Source: CAYRQP01 sp964426545
GTDB taxonomy: Bacteria; Fermentibacterota; Fermentibacteria; Fermentibacterales; JCC-6
Assembly: GCA_964426545.1 (NCBI GenBank)
Contig: CAYRQP010000008.1
Span: 1-64,000, forward strand
Direction: 5' to 3'
Length of the DNA: 64,000 nucleotides
The position numbers and the translations under genes were made by a program. Below the pieces are notes generated by a model that ran no database searches, was not told the origin of the DNA, and saw nothing but the letters and a program-made list of their open reading frames with translations. Below are positions 1-8,292 of this stretch, in pieces (positions within the stretch are counted from its first letter, which is position 1; every line of letters starts with the position of its first letter).

Positions 1-13
1 TGTTCTAACATCC

Positions 14-80
14 GATATTATGTAACAGTGGGGAATAGGATAGCAGAATGAACAAAGTATTACCGACTTTACATAATATC
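14..80. repeat. Inverted repeat, 12-bp arms
   Basis: The 12-base arm GATATTATGTAA (14-25) is exactly complementary to the arm at 69-80. They are separated by 43 bases without an open frame. The surroundings (1-174) hold no gene that I can support. It could be a hairpin or a regulator site; nothing identifies it further. Confidence 0.4.
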
Positions 81-146
81 TCTTATCGGACATTGTTTAC
101 CATCAAATAAGCCTTTATTGAAGTACAGGCTGATAAACCCGACAAC

Positions 147-177
147 TAAGTGGATAAAGTGACGTACGGTACTGTCA
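147..177. repeat. REP-like half element
   Basis: The stretch reads, on the minus strand, CAGTACCGTACGTCACTT followed by TATCCACTTAG. It matches the outer arm of the palindromic repeats near 18217 and 33632 (core CGTAC-TTCAC or CGTAC-GTCAC followed by TTATTCC-like bases). It abuts the 3' end of the first minus-strand gene, the usual position for such elements in this window. Confidence 0.4.
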
Positions 178-903
178 GTCTTGTGCGAAAGCGAGTCTGG
201 TGAGTTGGTAGGTTACGAATTCTGTTGTGTCCGGGAAGATTGTTAATGCGCTGTCCATCATTGCTCCCGCCTGCACATAGTCCTCAATCTCATAGGCGAT
301 TCTCGAGAGAGCCGAAAATGCTTCCCAGCGAAGTTGGTTTCCTGCATTGCTATTGAGAATATTGTTCAGGAGGTTCTGCGCGTTGGTGAGGTCAACCGCA
401 CCTCCGCGGTTTTCAAGCGCAATTGCCATATAAAGGCTGGCAGAGTTCTCGATGTCTTCTCCGGGGTTGGTTGCGAGGAAATCATCAAGTTCAGAGATTA
501 CAGCTTCCTCATTACCCAGTATGATTCCAACCATGGACGCAAGAATCAGCGACTGCTTTCCGGCATCCTTCCCTGGAAATCTGTTGTAGTTGTTCATTGC
601 AATAGACTGTGCAGTGTTTAGTTGATTCAATGCTGTTTCATTCTGTCCATTCTGAGCTGCTTGAAGTGCAGACGAGTACACCTGTTGTGCGAAATACAGA
701 TTTGCTATACAGATATCGTCCTGCTCAGAAGATTTATTGATAAATGACCTGCCCACGAAAACAAGTATCGTGAAGACGATGAGGAGAATTGTAAGTAATC
801 TCAGATGAGTTTGAAAAAACTCCATACCCTTCAGGAGTGCGTCATTTACAGGGTCTTTCTTCAATTCAGTTTTAGTGAGTCTCTTTCTTGTTTTATGTGC
901 CAT
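175..903 (-). CDS. Membrane-anchored TPR-type protein
   Basis: The 242-residue product has a basic cytoplasmic N-terminus (residues 1-33), one transmembrane segment at about 35-52, and a long alpha-helical remainder resembling tetratricopeptide (YfgM-like) folds: paired helices with small residues at TPR positions, e.g. around 70-110 and 190-235. This topology (N-in, TPR domain outside) is that of YfgM-type inner-membrane proteins that assist chaperones or secretion. The start ATG at 903 is preceded by GCGGAA. It lies just downstream of the coaE-like gene in the same direction and is probably the last gene of the operon. Function beyond a protein-protein interaction scaffold is not visible. 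Confidence 0.6.
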   Translation of the reverse strand: MAHKTRKRLTKTELKKDPVNDALLKGMEFFQTHLRLLTILLIVFTILVFVGRSFINKSSEQDDICIANLYFAQQVYSSALQAAQNGQNETALNQLNTAQSIAMNNYNRFPGKDAGKQSLILASMVGIILGNEEAVISELDDFLATNPGEDIENSASLYMAIALENRGGAVDLTNAQNLLNNILNSNAGNQLRWEAFSALSRIAYEIEDYVQAGAMMDSALTIFPDTTEFVTYQLTRLAFAQD

Positions 904-923
904 ATGTTCCGCCTTTGAATTTC

Positions 924-1532
924 TTAGTGTTCATGTGAAATTATTCCGCCAAATATAACAAAAGTCTTATCCTTAAGCGAGTGCAGATCACCGTCATTGT
1001 CTATTACGAAGTCGGAGAGTTCTACTTTCGCAGACAAAGGCCATTGATAGTTCCACCTGTCGGCAACCATGTCTTTAGATATGCTATCCCGATGGGCAAC
1101 CCGGGCAGAAGCGCGTTGTTTCGTATCGCGCACCACGATGAGTATGTCGAGAATCCGGTTCATACCAAGTTCGCACAACAGTGCTCCTTCGAGTATAAAG
1201 ATTCCGCCTGATGCCCTGAGAGTTTCTGCTGAAATTGAAGCCCAACGTTTCATCCGTGGATGTAGAACACTGTTTATGCCCTCGAGGATATTTCTGTCTC
1301 TGAAGGCAATTTCACCCAGGTATTCTCTTAGAGATTCAGCCGGGATGTTCTTTAAATCAGGCTGGTATAACGCCATGCTAAGCTCAGTTCGTACATACTG
1401 CCGTGTAAGAAGTCTATGGCCGATCTCATCCAGTGAGCAAAATCCGTCTATCCCCGATTCAAGTGCAAATCGTGCAGCTGAAGTCTGTCCACACCCGCTG
1501 TTTCCCGTAATTCCAATCAGTAGACTTTTCAT
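924..1532 (-). CDS. coaE: Dephospho-CoA kinase-like protein (atypical P-loop)
   Basis: The 202-residue protein follows CoaE from end to end: an N-terminal P-loop region at 10-18, an acidic D-x-I-x-x-x-L segment after it, ILEGALLCELG (the PLLFE-like segment), a VVRDTKQRASARVAHRD stretch matching the Q-x-x-R-x-x-x-RD lid, and DFVIDN near the end (AD-VIxN). CoaE phosphorylates dephospho-CoA, the last step of CoA synthesis. Oddity: the Walker A reads GNSGCGQTS, so the nearly invariant lysine is glutamine (codon CAG; AAG would be lysine). Either the enzyme is altered, the base is wrong, or this is a paralogue. It sits 5 bases after mtaB in the operon. Confidence 0.7.
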   Translation of the reverse strand: MKSLLIGITGNSGCGQTSAARFALESGIDGFCSLDEIGHRLLTRQYVRTELSMALYQPDLKNIPAESLREYLGEIAFRDRNILEGINSVLHPRMKRWASISAETLRASGGIFILEGALLCELGMNRILDILIVVRDTKQRASARVAHRDSISKDMVADRWNYQWPLSAKVELSDFVIDNDGDLHSLKDKTFVIFGGIISHEH

Positions 1533-1537
1533 TGTTA

Positions 1538-2818
1538 TTACCTCGTCGCCCAGCAGATATTGCTGTCTTCAAGAGTTATCTCAAAAAGATCACCTTCTCT
1601 GTGACCCAATGGTACTATAACAGGTATATAATTATCAGACATCCCTATGTAATTATTAGTACCCGGATGATACCGACCCTCGGCAAGAACGGTGACCTCC
1701 TCCCCTATCCTGCTTTTTCTGAAGCGTTTCCGGGCATCTTCTGAATATTTCCGAAGAAATTCCGCCCTGGCAGTGATCGTCTCGGTGTGAGTCGGTTTCA
1801 TAGAAGCAGCCCGAGTTTCAGGCCTTGGAGAAAATGGGAATACATGCAGGTAACTTATTGCCGGGTGGGAAATTAAGTCGACAGTATAATTGAAGTCAGT
1901 TTCAGTTTCACCCGGGAAACCCACGATGATATCCGTGCCTATGTTGACTCCCGGAAACAGGTTAGTATATGAATCGAGGAGTTCGATTATGGTGTCTCTT
2001 GTATAGTTCCTTCCCATCAACTCGAGAATCCTGTTTGATCCGCTCTGCACGGGAAGATGAAAATGTCTGCAGACACCGGGAAGAGCGATACTCGAAAGCA
2101 TCTGTGGCGTAAGACCTATAGGTTCGGTTGAACTCAGTCTAATCCTGAAACCTCCGAGTTTCAGGAGATCCCTGACAAGTTCGGGCAGGCGGTATGAATC
2201 ATCGTAGATATCCCTGCCGTATGCGACCAAATCCACTCCCGTTAGGAGAATCTCCCTGTATCCGGATTGTCTGAGCTGTTCTGCCTGTTCCATGACGGTT
2301 TCGCGGGGCTGGCTTCGTGAATGTCCCCTTGCTCTCGGGACGATGCAGTACGAGCAGTTATTGTCGCATCCGTCCTGTATCTTCAGTGATGCTCTTGTTC
2401 TTGCGATGGAAGTAGGCGCAGTTGCAGGAAACAGAACTCTATCATTTTCAGAATGAGACGCATGGGAAAGAAGCGGTACACCAAGAAATTTCGAAAGAGA
2501 GTTTACCAGTTCATGTTTTTCAGTATTCGGAATCAGGATAGTGCTGTTCTCTCGGGGGAATTCATCAGGGGAAACCTGAACCACGCATCCCGTGACCGCA
2601 ATTACTGCCGTGTTGTTGTGTTTACGAAAATATCTTACGGATTTTCTCGAGCGCGCAGTGCTTCTTCTGGTTACAGCACATGTATTTACGATGATGACAG
2701 CCGCTTCTTCAAAATTCTCTGTTCGGCATGCACCTGCTCTTCTAATGAATTCATCAAGCAGAGCTTCTGTCTCATAGTAATTGAGTCTACATCCGAGTGT
2801 ATGTACAAATATCTTCAT
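1538..2818 (-). CDS. mtaB: tRNA (t6A37) methylthiotransferase, MtaB type
   Basis: This radical SAM methylthiotransferase (426 aa) adds a methylthio group to t6A37 of ANN-decoding tRNAs. The N-terminal UPF0004 domain has the three cluster cysteines at C10 (TLGCRLN), C47 (NTCAVT) and C78 (VTGCVV); the radical SAM CxxxCxxC is at 151-158 (CDNNCSYC), and a TRAM-like beta domain closes the protein at about 365-426. The TLGCRLNxYE opening is typical of MtaB rather than MiaB or RimO. It lies between rpsA (upstream) and coaE in a minus-strand operon. Subfamily assignment rests on motif reading only. Confidence 0.85.
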   Translation of the reverse strand: MKIFVHTLGCRLNYYETEALLDEFIRRAGACRTENFEEAAVIIVNTCAVTRRSTARSRKSVRYFRKHNNTAVIAVTGCVVQVSPDEFPRENSTILIPNTEKHELVNSLSKFLGVPLLSHASHSENDRVLFPATAPTSIARTRASLKIQDGCDNNCSYCIVPRARGHSRSQPRETVMEQAEQLRQSGYREILLTGVDLVAYGRDIYDDSYRLPELVRDLLKLGGFRIRLSSTEPIGLTPQMLSSIALPGVCRHFHLPVQSGSNRILELMGRNYTRDTIIELLDSYTNLFPGVNIGTDIIVGFPGETETDFNYTVDLISHPAISYLHVFPFSPRPETRAASMKPTHTETITARAEFLRKYSEDARKRFRKSRIGEEVTVLAEGRYHPGTNNYIGMSDNYIPVIVPLGHREGDLFEITLEDSNICWATR

Positions 2819-2835
2819 TGTTCCAATAACGATGC

Positions 2836-2862
2836 GAGCGGAGCCTTATGTTAGCTCCGCTC
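2836..2862 (-). terminator. Hairpin between rpsA and mtaB
   Basis: GAGCGGAGC (2836-2844) pairs perfectly with GCTCCGCTC (2854-2862) around a 9-base loop. It lies between the rpsA stop and the mtaB start on the transcribed strand. No U-run follows, so it may be an attenuator or a transcript-stabilising stem rather than a full intrinsic terminator. Confidence 0.4.
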
Positions 2863-2877
2863 ATTCGAAAGTGATGC

Positions 2878-4830
2878 CTATTCTGCTGCTTCGTCCTTCT
2901 TGTCGGAATCAGTATCTTCCGCGGAGTCATCTGCAGGAGGATCTTCTTCTGTCTTTTCGATTTCAGGAATCTCGTCTTCCGGATTACTCACAGTATCAGA
3001 ATCTGCAGGTTCGGATTCGGAAGAGTCTTCATCTGCTACAGTAGGTCTTTCATCCGTCTCAGGTTCTGTTACTTCAGTATCAATCTCCTGTGTACTTTCA
3101 GGCTCTTTCTTTTCGACCTTCAAAGGCTCTCTGCCTTCGAGTGATTTTCTGAATTCATCGAGTTCTTCCATCGGTTTGCCATTGAAATAGCTTCGTACAC
3201 TAAGGACGATTCTTCGGCTCGAAGCTTCCATTTCGATTACTCTCAACGGCAGTTCGTCACCCACTCTGATTATTTCTTCGGGATTCTCGAGTTCTTCCCA
3301 TCCGAGTTGGCTCTGGGGGACAAAACCTTCTATGTCCTCATCGAGACTGACTACTACTCCGCGGTCGAGTATCTGAACTACTTGACCTTTGATGTCCTGG
3401 CCTTCGGGATATCTTCCATCCATTGTATCCCACGGGTTTTCCATAGTCTGTTTGAGTCCGAGGGATATCCGAGCATTGTCCTTGTCTATACTGAGAACAA
3501 CGACATTTATCTCATCACCCTTACCAAGGACATCACTCGGATGATTGATGCGCTTCGTCCAGCTCATGTCACTGATATGAACAAGACCGTCAATTCCGTT
3601 CTCTATTTCGACAAAAGCTCCAAACGATGTGAGGTTTCTGACTTTTCCTTCGATCTTTGTTCCAATTGGATATCTTTCACTTATTGTATCCCAGGGATTG
3701 TCGATGGTCTGCTTCAGACCAAGAGATATTTTCCTTTTCTCTTCATCAACGCTCAGAATCATTATCTCGATTTCATCACCTATGGATAGAATTCGTGACG
3801 GGTGACGAATGTGCTTTGTCCAGGACATTTCAGAGATATGGACGAGTCCTTCGATTCCCGGTTCGAGTTCGACAAACGCTCCGTAGTCAGTCAGGCTTGC
3901 CACAGTACCCTTGATGATTGTATCTACCGGGTATTTCTCTGTTACTGCATCCCATGGGAATTCCTGCAACTGCTTGAGACCGAGTGAAATTCGCTCTTTT
4001 TCGTGATCATATTTTAGTATCTGAACTTCAATCTCGTCCCCGATGGAGACAATGCGGGACGGATGCCTGACTCTTCCCCAACTCATGTCTGTAATGTGAA
4101 GAAGTCCGTCGATGCCACCGAGGTCAACGAATGCTCCGAAATCAGTGATATTCTTGACAACTCCGATGCGGATCTGCCCTTCTTCGAGTTCTTCGATAAG
4201 TGCATCTTTCTTTTCTGCTCTTGCCTCTTCTAGAAGCTGTCTCCTACTCACAACGATGTTTCTTCTGCGCTTGTTGAGTTTTATGACCTTGAAATCAAAT
4301 TCCTCTCCGATGTAATCATCGAGATCCACAACCTGCCGAAGTGCAATCTGCGAACCGGGAAGGAATGCTTCAACACCCATTATACGGACTTTTAAACCGC
4401 CTTTAATACGCTTGGCAACAGTACCCTTTATTGCAGCACCGGTATCGTATGCATTCTTGATATCTGTCCAGACTGTATGGAAATGAGCCTTTTCCTTGGA
4501 TACGCTGACAAGGTCTTCCTGTCCGTCCAGTGTTTCGATGAGAACGTCTATTACCATTCCCGGAACGACACTCTCCCCTTCCTTGAATTCAGAGAGCATA
4601 ACTCTTCCTTCGCTCTTGTATCCGATATCTACAACAACTTCCTTGGCAATGACTTTGATGATCGTCCCTTTGACAATTGCACCGGGGCGCAATTCGGTAG
4701 GGCAGGTGTTGGCGTTGTACATTTCCTCGAATTCTTCCTTCTCGGCCGGAGTATAGTCTTCGCACTCTATAGCTTCAGCTTCCTCCAGGGTCAGTCCAAC
4801 AATAGTTTCGTCTTTCTTCATAAAATACAT
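2878..4830 (-). CDS. rpsA: 30S ribosomal protein S1
   Basis: The 650-residue protein has six consecutive S1 (OB-fold) RNA-binding domains, starting at about residues 50, 135, 218, 303, 390 and 475; the third to fifth carry the characteristic GAFVDLGG/GAFVELEPG and GLVHISEMSW signatures. S1 brings mRNA to the 30S subunit. From about residue 575 the protein is a highly acidic low-complexity tail rich in E, D, S, P and T, longer than in E. coli S1 (557 aa). ATG at 4830 or at 4821 (MKKDE) could be the start; AAAGGAC lies upstream. It follows plsC with a short gap, echoing the widespread cmk-rpsA linkage. Confidence 0.93.
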   Translation of the reverse strand: MYFMKKDETIVGLTLEEAEAIECEDYTPAEKEEFEEMYNANTCPTELRPGAIVKGTIIKVIAKEVVVDIGYKSEGRVMLSEFKEGESVVPGMVIDVLIETLDGQEDLVSVSKEKAHFHTVWTDIKNAYDTGAAIKGTVAKRIKGGLKVRIMGVEAFLPGSQIALRQVVDLDDYIGEEFDFKVIKLNKRRRNIVVSRRQLLEEARAEKKDALIEELEEGQIRIGVVKNITDFGAFVDLGGIDGLLHITDMSWGRVRHPSRIVSIGDEIEVQILKYDHEKERISLGLKQLQEFPWDAVTEKYPVDTIIKGTVASLTDYGAFVELEPGIEGLVHISEMSWTKHIRHPSRILSIGDEIEIMILSVDEEKRKISLGLKQTIDNPWDTISERYPIGTKIEGKVRNLTSFGAFVEIENGIDGLVHISDMSWTKRINHPSDVLGKGDEINVVVLSIDKDNARISLGLKQTMENPWDTMDGRYPEGQDIKGQVVQILDRGVVVSLDEDIEGFVPQSQLGWEELENPEEIIRVGDELPLRVIEMEASSRRIVLSVRSYFNGKPMEELDEFRKSLEGREPLKVEKKEPESTQEIDTEVTEPETDERPTVADEDSSESEPADSDTVSNPEDEIPEIEKTEEDPPADDSAEDTDSDKKDEAAE

Positions 4831-4837
4831 GTCCTTT

Positions 4838-5500
4838 CTACGTACTGTTCGAAGACAGATCAGGGTCTTCTTCTGTTAAAAAGCCGGCATTTACGCCTGT
4901 TCTGAGAATGCCGTCTCTGATTAATTGTAAAGCTGCAGCGGTTCCGGATTCTCTTCTTGCAGCCAGTATATCTTCAATTTCTATAAAATCGCCATAATGC
5001 ACATCGATCCGTGTACCCATACGCAACATGGACTTTAGGGGTGAGGTTGTTCCGTGAATGTAGGCCGGTAAAACCGGAACATTTGCCCGTGAAGCAATAA
5101 GTATTACACCTGGTTTTAGCGGAAGAAGGGCTCCGTCGTTGCTTCGTGTACCTTCGGGGAAGATCAGAACAACCATATCGTTACGGAGAAGGGATATGGC
5201 ATGGCGAATGGACTTTCTGTCTGTGCCTTCCCTGTTAACAGGAAATGTATTGAGCTTTCTTAGGAAGAAATCGCCAAATCGTGACTTGAAGAGTTCCATC
5301 TTTGCCATGCATGCAACTTCCCGGGGAAAAGAAACTCCCAGGACAGGCGGGTCGAATCCTGAAATGTGATTGCATACAAGAATGAAGGCACCTTCGCGCC
5401 TTCTTATCTTATCGTCTCCGTAAATCTTCAACCCGAAAATGAGATGGGCGAAAATTCTACCGAATTGCTGCACATATTCAGCAAAGTTCTTCCTAAACAT
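4838..5500 (-). CDS. plsC: 1-acyl-sn-glycerol-3-phosphate acyltransferase
   Basis: The 220-residue PlsC-family enzyme makes phosphatidic acid at the inner membrane. Motif I is NHISGFDP (H45 and D50), the FPEGTRS block is the glycerol-phosphate site, and VPVLPAYIHGT is motif IV. I start it at ATG 5500, which overlaps the cmk stop by 8 bases; an in-frame ATG at 5533 would add 11 unconserved residues inside cmk. The cmk-plsC-rpsA order is common in bacteria and supports all three calls. Confidence 0.88.
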   Translation of the reverse strand: MFRKNFAEYVQQFGRIFAHLIFGLKIYGDDKIRRREGAFILVCNHISGFDPPVLGVSFPREVACMAKMELFKSRFGDFFLRKLNTFPVNREGTDRKSIRHAISLLRNDMVVLIFPEGTRSNDGALLPLKPGVILIASRANVPVLPAYIHGTTSPLKSMLRMGTRIDVHYGDFIEIEDILAARRESGTAAALQLIRDGILRTGVNAGFLTEEDPDLSSNST

Positions 5501-6158
5501 GTTCACCGACCCGTTTGAAGTAGTAACGTACAACAGTCTGAACTTGTTCGCAGATACTCATCATCGTAGAGTCGATAGTAACGGCATCAGGAGCAGTCTT
5601 CAATGGACTGTCAGTCCGTGTTCTGTCTCTGTAGTCACGCATTAACTGCGAGTGGAGAATATCATTCATATCCGGCTGTTCACCCCTGTTCAGCAATTCC
5701 CGCCAGCGTCTGTTGACCCTTATCGCTATATCAGCCCTCAGCATTATCTTCAGATCCGCATAGGGGAAAACTACGGTTCCCATGTCACGTCCTTCTGCAA
5801 CAGTGTCGCGTTTTTCCGCAAAAGCACGCTGCAGCTTGACCATTTCGATGCGGATAGCCGGAGATTGAGCAATGATGCTGGCAGATTCGCTGATGTGAGG
5901 TGTTCTTATTAGGGCAGAAACATTCTCGTTATCGAGAAGCACAATATTATCTGAAATGTCGATGCTGTGATTCTGAATACAACTGACAACGTTATTTATG
6001 TCTGTAAAAGGAATTGAATTTCGGATTGCAAGTAATGCAGAAGAACGGTACATTGCACCGGTGTCGAGAAAGGAAAAACCAAGGACATCTGCAACTTTCC
6101 GGGCTGTTGTACTCTTCCCAGACGCAGCAGGTCCGTCTATTGCAATAAGTTTAGGCAG
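5493..6158 (-). CDS. cmk: Cytidylate kinase (non-ATG start)
   Basis: Cytidylate kinase phosphorylates CMP and dCMP. The conserved N-terminus (IAIDGPAASGKST P-loop and FLDTGAMYRS) is encoded upstream of the first in-frame ATG (6053), so the gene must begin further up. An in-frame TGA lies at 6165-6167. Between it and the P-loop there is no ATG, GTG or TTG; CTG at 6156-6158 gives 221 residues, a normal length, with AAAGGA upstream. The start is therefore either a rare CTG (or ATT) codon, or one base is wrong near 6155-6165 (a GTG sits in another frame there). Residues R in EGRDMGTVVFP and RDYRDRTR are family-typical. Confidence 0.85.
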   Translation of the reverse strand: MPKLIAIDGPAASGKSTTARKVADVLGFSFLDTGAMYRSSALLAIRNSIPFTDINNVVSCIQNHSIDISDNIVLLDNENVSALIRTPHISESASIIAQSPAIRIEMVKLQRAFAEKRDTVAEGRDMGTVVFPYADLKIMLRADIAIRVNRRWRELLNRGEQPDMNDILHSQLMRDYRDRTRTDSPLKTAPDAVTIDSTMMSICEQVQTVVRYYFKRVGEHV

Positions 6159-6217
6159 CCAAGGTCACATCCTTTCATATATGATGGTCGCAATTATTTA
6201 CAAAAGTAAAGATGAAG

Positions 6218-7042
6218 TCAAGTATCGAAATTTTGCTTAAGATCTACCGAATCATAGAGTTCTGCCAGCTCAGCACCCTTCAGTATCCTGACCGTTCCTT
6301 CCGTAAGATTGCCAAGGTGGACCGAAGAAAATCGAATTCTGGTAAGCAGTTTCAATTTCAGTCCGAATGCTTTGAGCAGTTTTCTGACTTCACGATTCCG
6401 TCCTGTATGCAGGATGATTCTGAACACACTCTCTTTCACCTGTAGCACTGAATCCGGTTTCGAGTAGTACCCCCCGCCGATATCAGCACCCCTGCGAAGG
6501 TTCTTCAGCACATTCCCAGGGACAGGGAGAACGAGTTCTACAAGGTATTCCCGCTCTATCTCCCTCGACGGATGAGAAAGCCGATAGATGAGCTCTCCGT
6601 CATTCGACAATATCAGGAGGCCACAGGTATTCACATCGAGTCTACCTACCGTAACGGTTCCGCGCGGCAGTTCTGTCATGAAACATGTGATATTTCTCTT
6701 CGATGCTTCAGTAAGGGTTGTCTCATATCCCGGCGGTTTATTAAGAACGGCTGTAACGGGCAGTGGAATATCGATCGGTGCCCCGTTATGAAACACGATG
6801 TCAGTGTCTTTCACTCTGAATCCGGGAGACAGGACAGTTTCTCCATTGACGGATACTCTCCCCTGCTTTATCAGTTCATCACATCGACGGCGGGAGGCTA
6901 TTCCTGCTCTTGCAAGAAATCTGTTCAGTCTGTATCCGCTGTTATTTGTTCCTGAAATATCAGAGTTCCTCGTTAGAGTCAGTTCCGGGGTCGAATAGAC
7001 TTCGTTCCTGCATCTCGGTCGGAGTAAGGTCGATAAGTTCAT
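6218..7042 (-). CDS. rluB: 23S rRNA pseudouridine synthase, RluB/RsuA family
   Basis: An S4 RNA-binding domain (about residues 38-85, RLNRFLARAGIASRR) precedes the RsuA/RluB catalytic domain with the catalytic aspartate in GRLDVNTCG (D136). RluB isomerises a uridine of 23S rRNA. The ATG at 7042 lies 83 bases inside scpB and gives 36 unconserved residues before the S4 domain; no other ATG/GTG/TTG is in frame before the domain, so the overlap may be real or a rarer start is used. The scpA-scpB-rluB-cmk order is classic for bacteria. Confidence 0.88.
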   Translation of the reverse strand: MNLSTLLRPRCRNEVYSTPELTLTRNSDISGTNNSGYRLNRFLARAGIASRRRCDELIKQGRVSVNGETVLSPGFRVKDTDIVFHNGAPIDIPLPVTAVLNKPPGYETTLTEASKRNITCFMTELPRGTVTVGRLDVNTCGLLILSNDGELIYRLSHPSREIEREYLVELVLPVPGNVLKNLRRGADIGGGYYSKPDSVLQVKESVFRIILHTGRNREVRKLLKAFGLKLKLLTRIRFSSVHLGNLTEGTVRILKGAELAELYDSVDLKQNFDT

Positions 7043-7553
7043 TCATCTCGGATGAGCGCGGGAGATGTTCTATGTCGGTAAGTCCGAAATATTCGAGAAA
7101 ACCGGGTGTGGTAGAATACAGAAGAGGTCTTCCGGGGGCTTCCTTCCTTCCGCTTATTCTGATCATATCACGTTCGAGGAGTGTTCTGAGTGAACTGTCG
7201 CAGTTTACTCTGCGGATTCCTTCCACACCTGCGCGCGTAGCCGGTTGTGTATATGCAATAACTGCCAGCGTCTCCAGAGATGCCCTGGACAGTTTTCCTG
7301 AGCGTCTACCTTCGAAAAGCTGTGATACGACTGGACCAAATTCGTTGTCCGTGGCGATTCTGAATCCTCCTGCTATTTCGATTATTACGAGAGCGTGCCC
7401 CTGTTCAGCAAAAGACGCTGAAAGTGACTCCACCGCATTCCGGACAGAATCTTCCCCGCTTCCGGTAAAGTCAGTTAACTGTTTGAGGCTTAGCGGTGCG
7501 TCAGAAGCGAACAAAAGAGCTTCTATTTCGCGGGTGAGTCTGTCAAGGATCAA
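6960..7553 (-). CDS. scpB: Segregation and condensation protein B
   Basis: The 197-residue kleisin partner has two winged-helix domains (about 5-85 and 90-165) with family hallmarks: LTREIEALLFASDAPLS at the N-terminus, GGFRIATDNEFGPVV, LSRASLETLAVIAYTQP and GRPLLYSTTPGFLEYFGL. ScpB binds ScpA and bridges the SMC heads in the bacterial condensin complex, which compacts and segregates chromosomes. It overlaps scpA by 11 bases, which suggests translational coupling. Confidence 0.92.
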   Translation of the reverse strand: MILDRLTREIEALLFASDAPLSLKQLTDFTGSGEDSVRNAVESLSASFAEQGHALVIIEIAGGFRIATDNEFGPVVSQLFEGRRSGKLSRASLETLAVIAYTQPATRAGVEGIRRVNCDSSLRTLLERDMIRISGRKEAPGRPLLYSTTPGFLEYFGLTDIEHLPRSSEMNELIDLTPTEMQERSLFDPGTDSNEEL

Positions 7554-8292
7554 CTGTCCACCTGTCCGTTCTCTTTATCGATATTGAGCCGAAGGGATAC
7601 TTCTGAGAACTTGATATCCATCCACGCCGGATCAATTCGAGGATTGAAATGAAATATGATATGACCTTGCCTCTCTCAGGTGAAGGACCGAGAATATCAG
7701 TGAAAGAAATATTCCCGTCGCTCCGTATGATTTTCTCGAGTGATGCAATACATTCAGTAATTGTAAGTATGCGTCTTCGGAACTTTTGTCCTTCCTGCAC
7801 CTCATCTTCCGCAGTAAGTTCGCCGAGAGCTTTGAGAAGGTCGAATAAAGTAGTTTCCCCGGGTTCCATCGGAACTGTTTCAGTCGACCATCGCTTCCTC
7901 TCTCCCGGCGATGAGAAAACATCACGCCAGGTATCTTCACTGGTTCGAAGATGCTTTGCAATATCCCGAAATGCTTTATAGAGGATGAGTTGCCTGCCGA
8001 GTACAGCTACGGAATCTTCTTCTTCATCAGCTGCAAATCGGCTAGTCGGGAGAAGAGATTTACTCTTCATTTTTGTAAGTGTTGCCGCCATCACGAGATA
8101 TTCACTGGCTACATCCAGGTCCAGCTCCTGCGCTTCTCTGATAAACACCAGATACTGTTCGGCTACATGTGCAACAGGAATGTCATATATGTCGAGTTCA
8201 TCCCGTTTGATAAGAAAAAGTAGAAGGTCCAGCGGTCCATCGAATGATTCTATACAGATCATGCAACTTAACTCAGCCATATCAGTATACAT
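7543..8292 (-). CDS. scpA: Segregation and condensation protein A
   Basis: This is the kleisin subunit of the Smc-ScpAB condensin. The N-terminal signature FDGPLDLLLFLI and DIYDIPVAHVAEQYL bind the SMC neck; the C-terminal winged helix (FTDILGPSPERGKVISYFISILELIRRG) binds the SMC cap. With the ATG at 8292 it is 249 residues and overlaps era by 11 bases; the ATG at 8280, placed just after the era stop, is an equally good start. Confidence 0.92.
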   Translation of the reverse strand: MYTDMAELSCMICIESFDGPLDLLLFLIKRDELDIYDIPVAHVAEQYLVFIREAQELDLDVASEYLVMAATLTKMKSKSLLPTSRFAADEEEDSVAVLGRQLILYKAFRDIAKHLRTSEDTWRDVFSSPGERKRWSTETVPMEPGETTLFDLLKALGELTAEDEVQEGQKFRRRILTITECIASLEKIIRSDGNISFTDILGPSPERGKVISYFISILELIRRGWISSSQKYPFGSISIKRTDRWTVDP

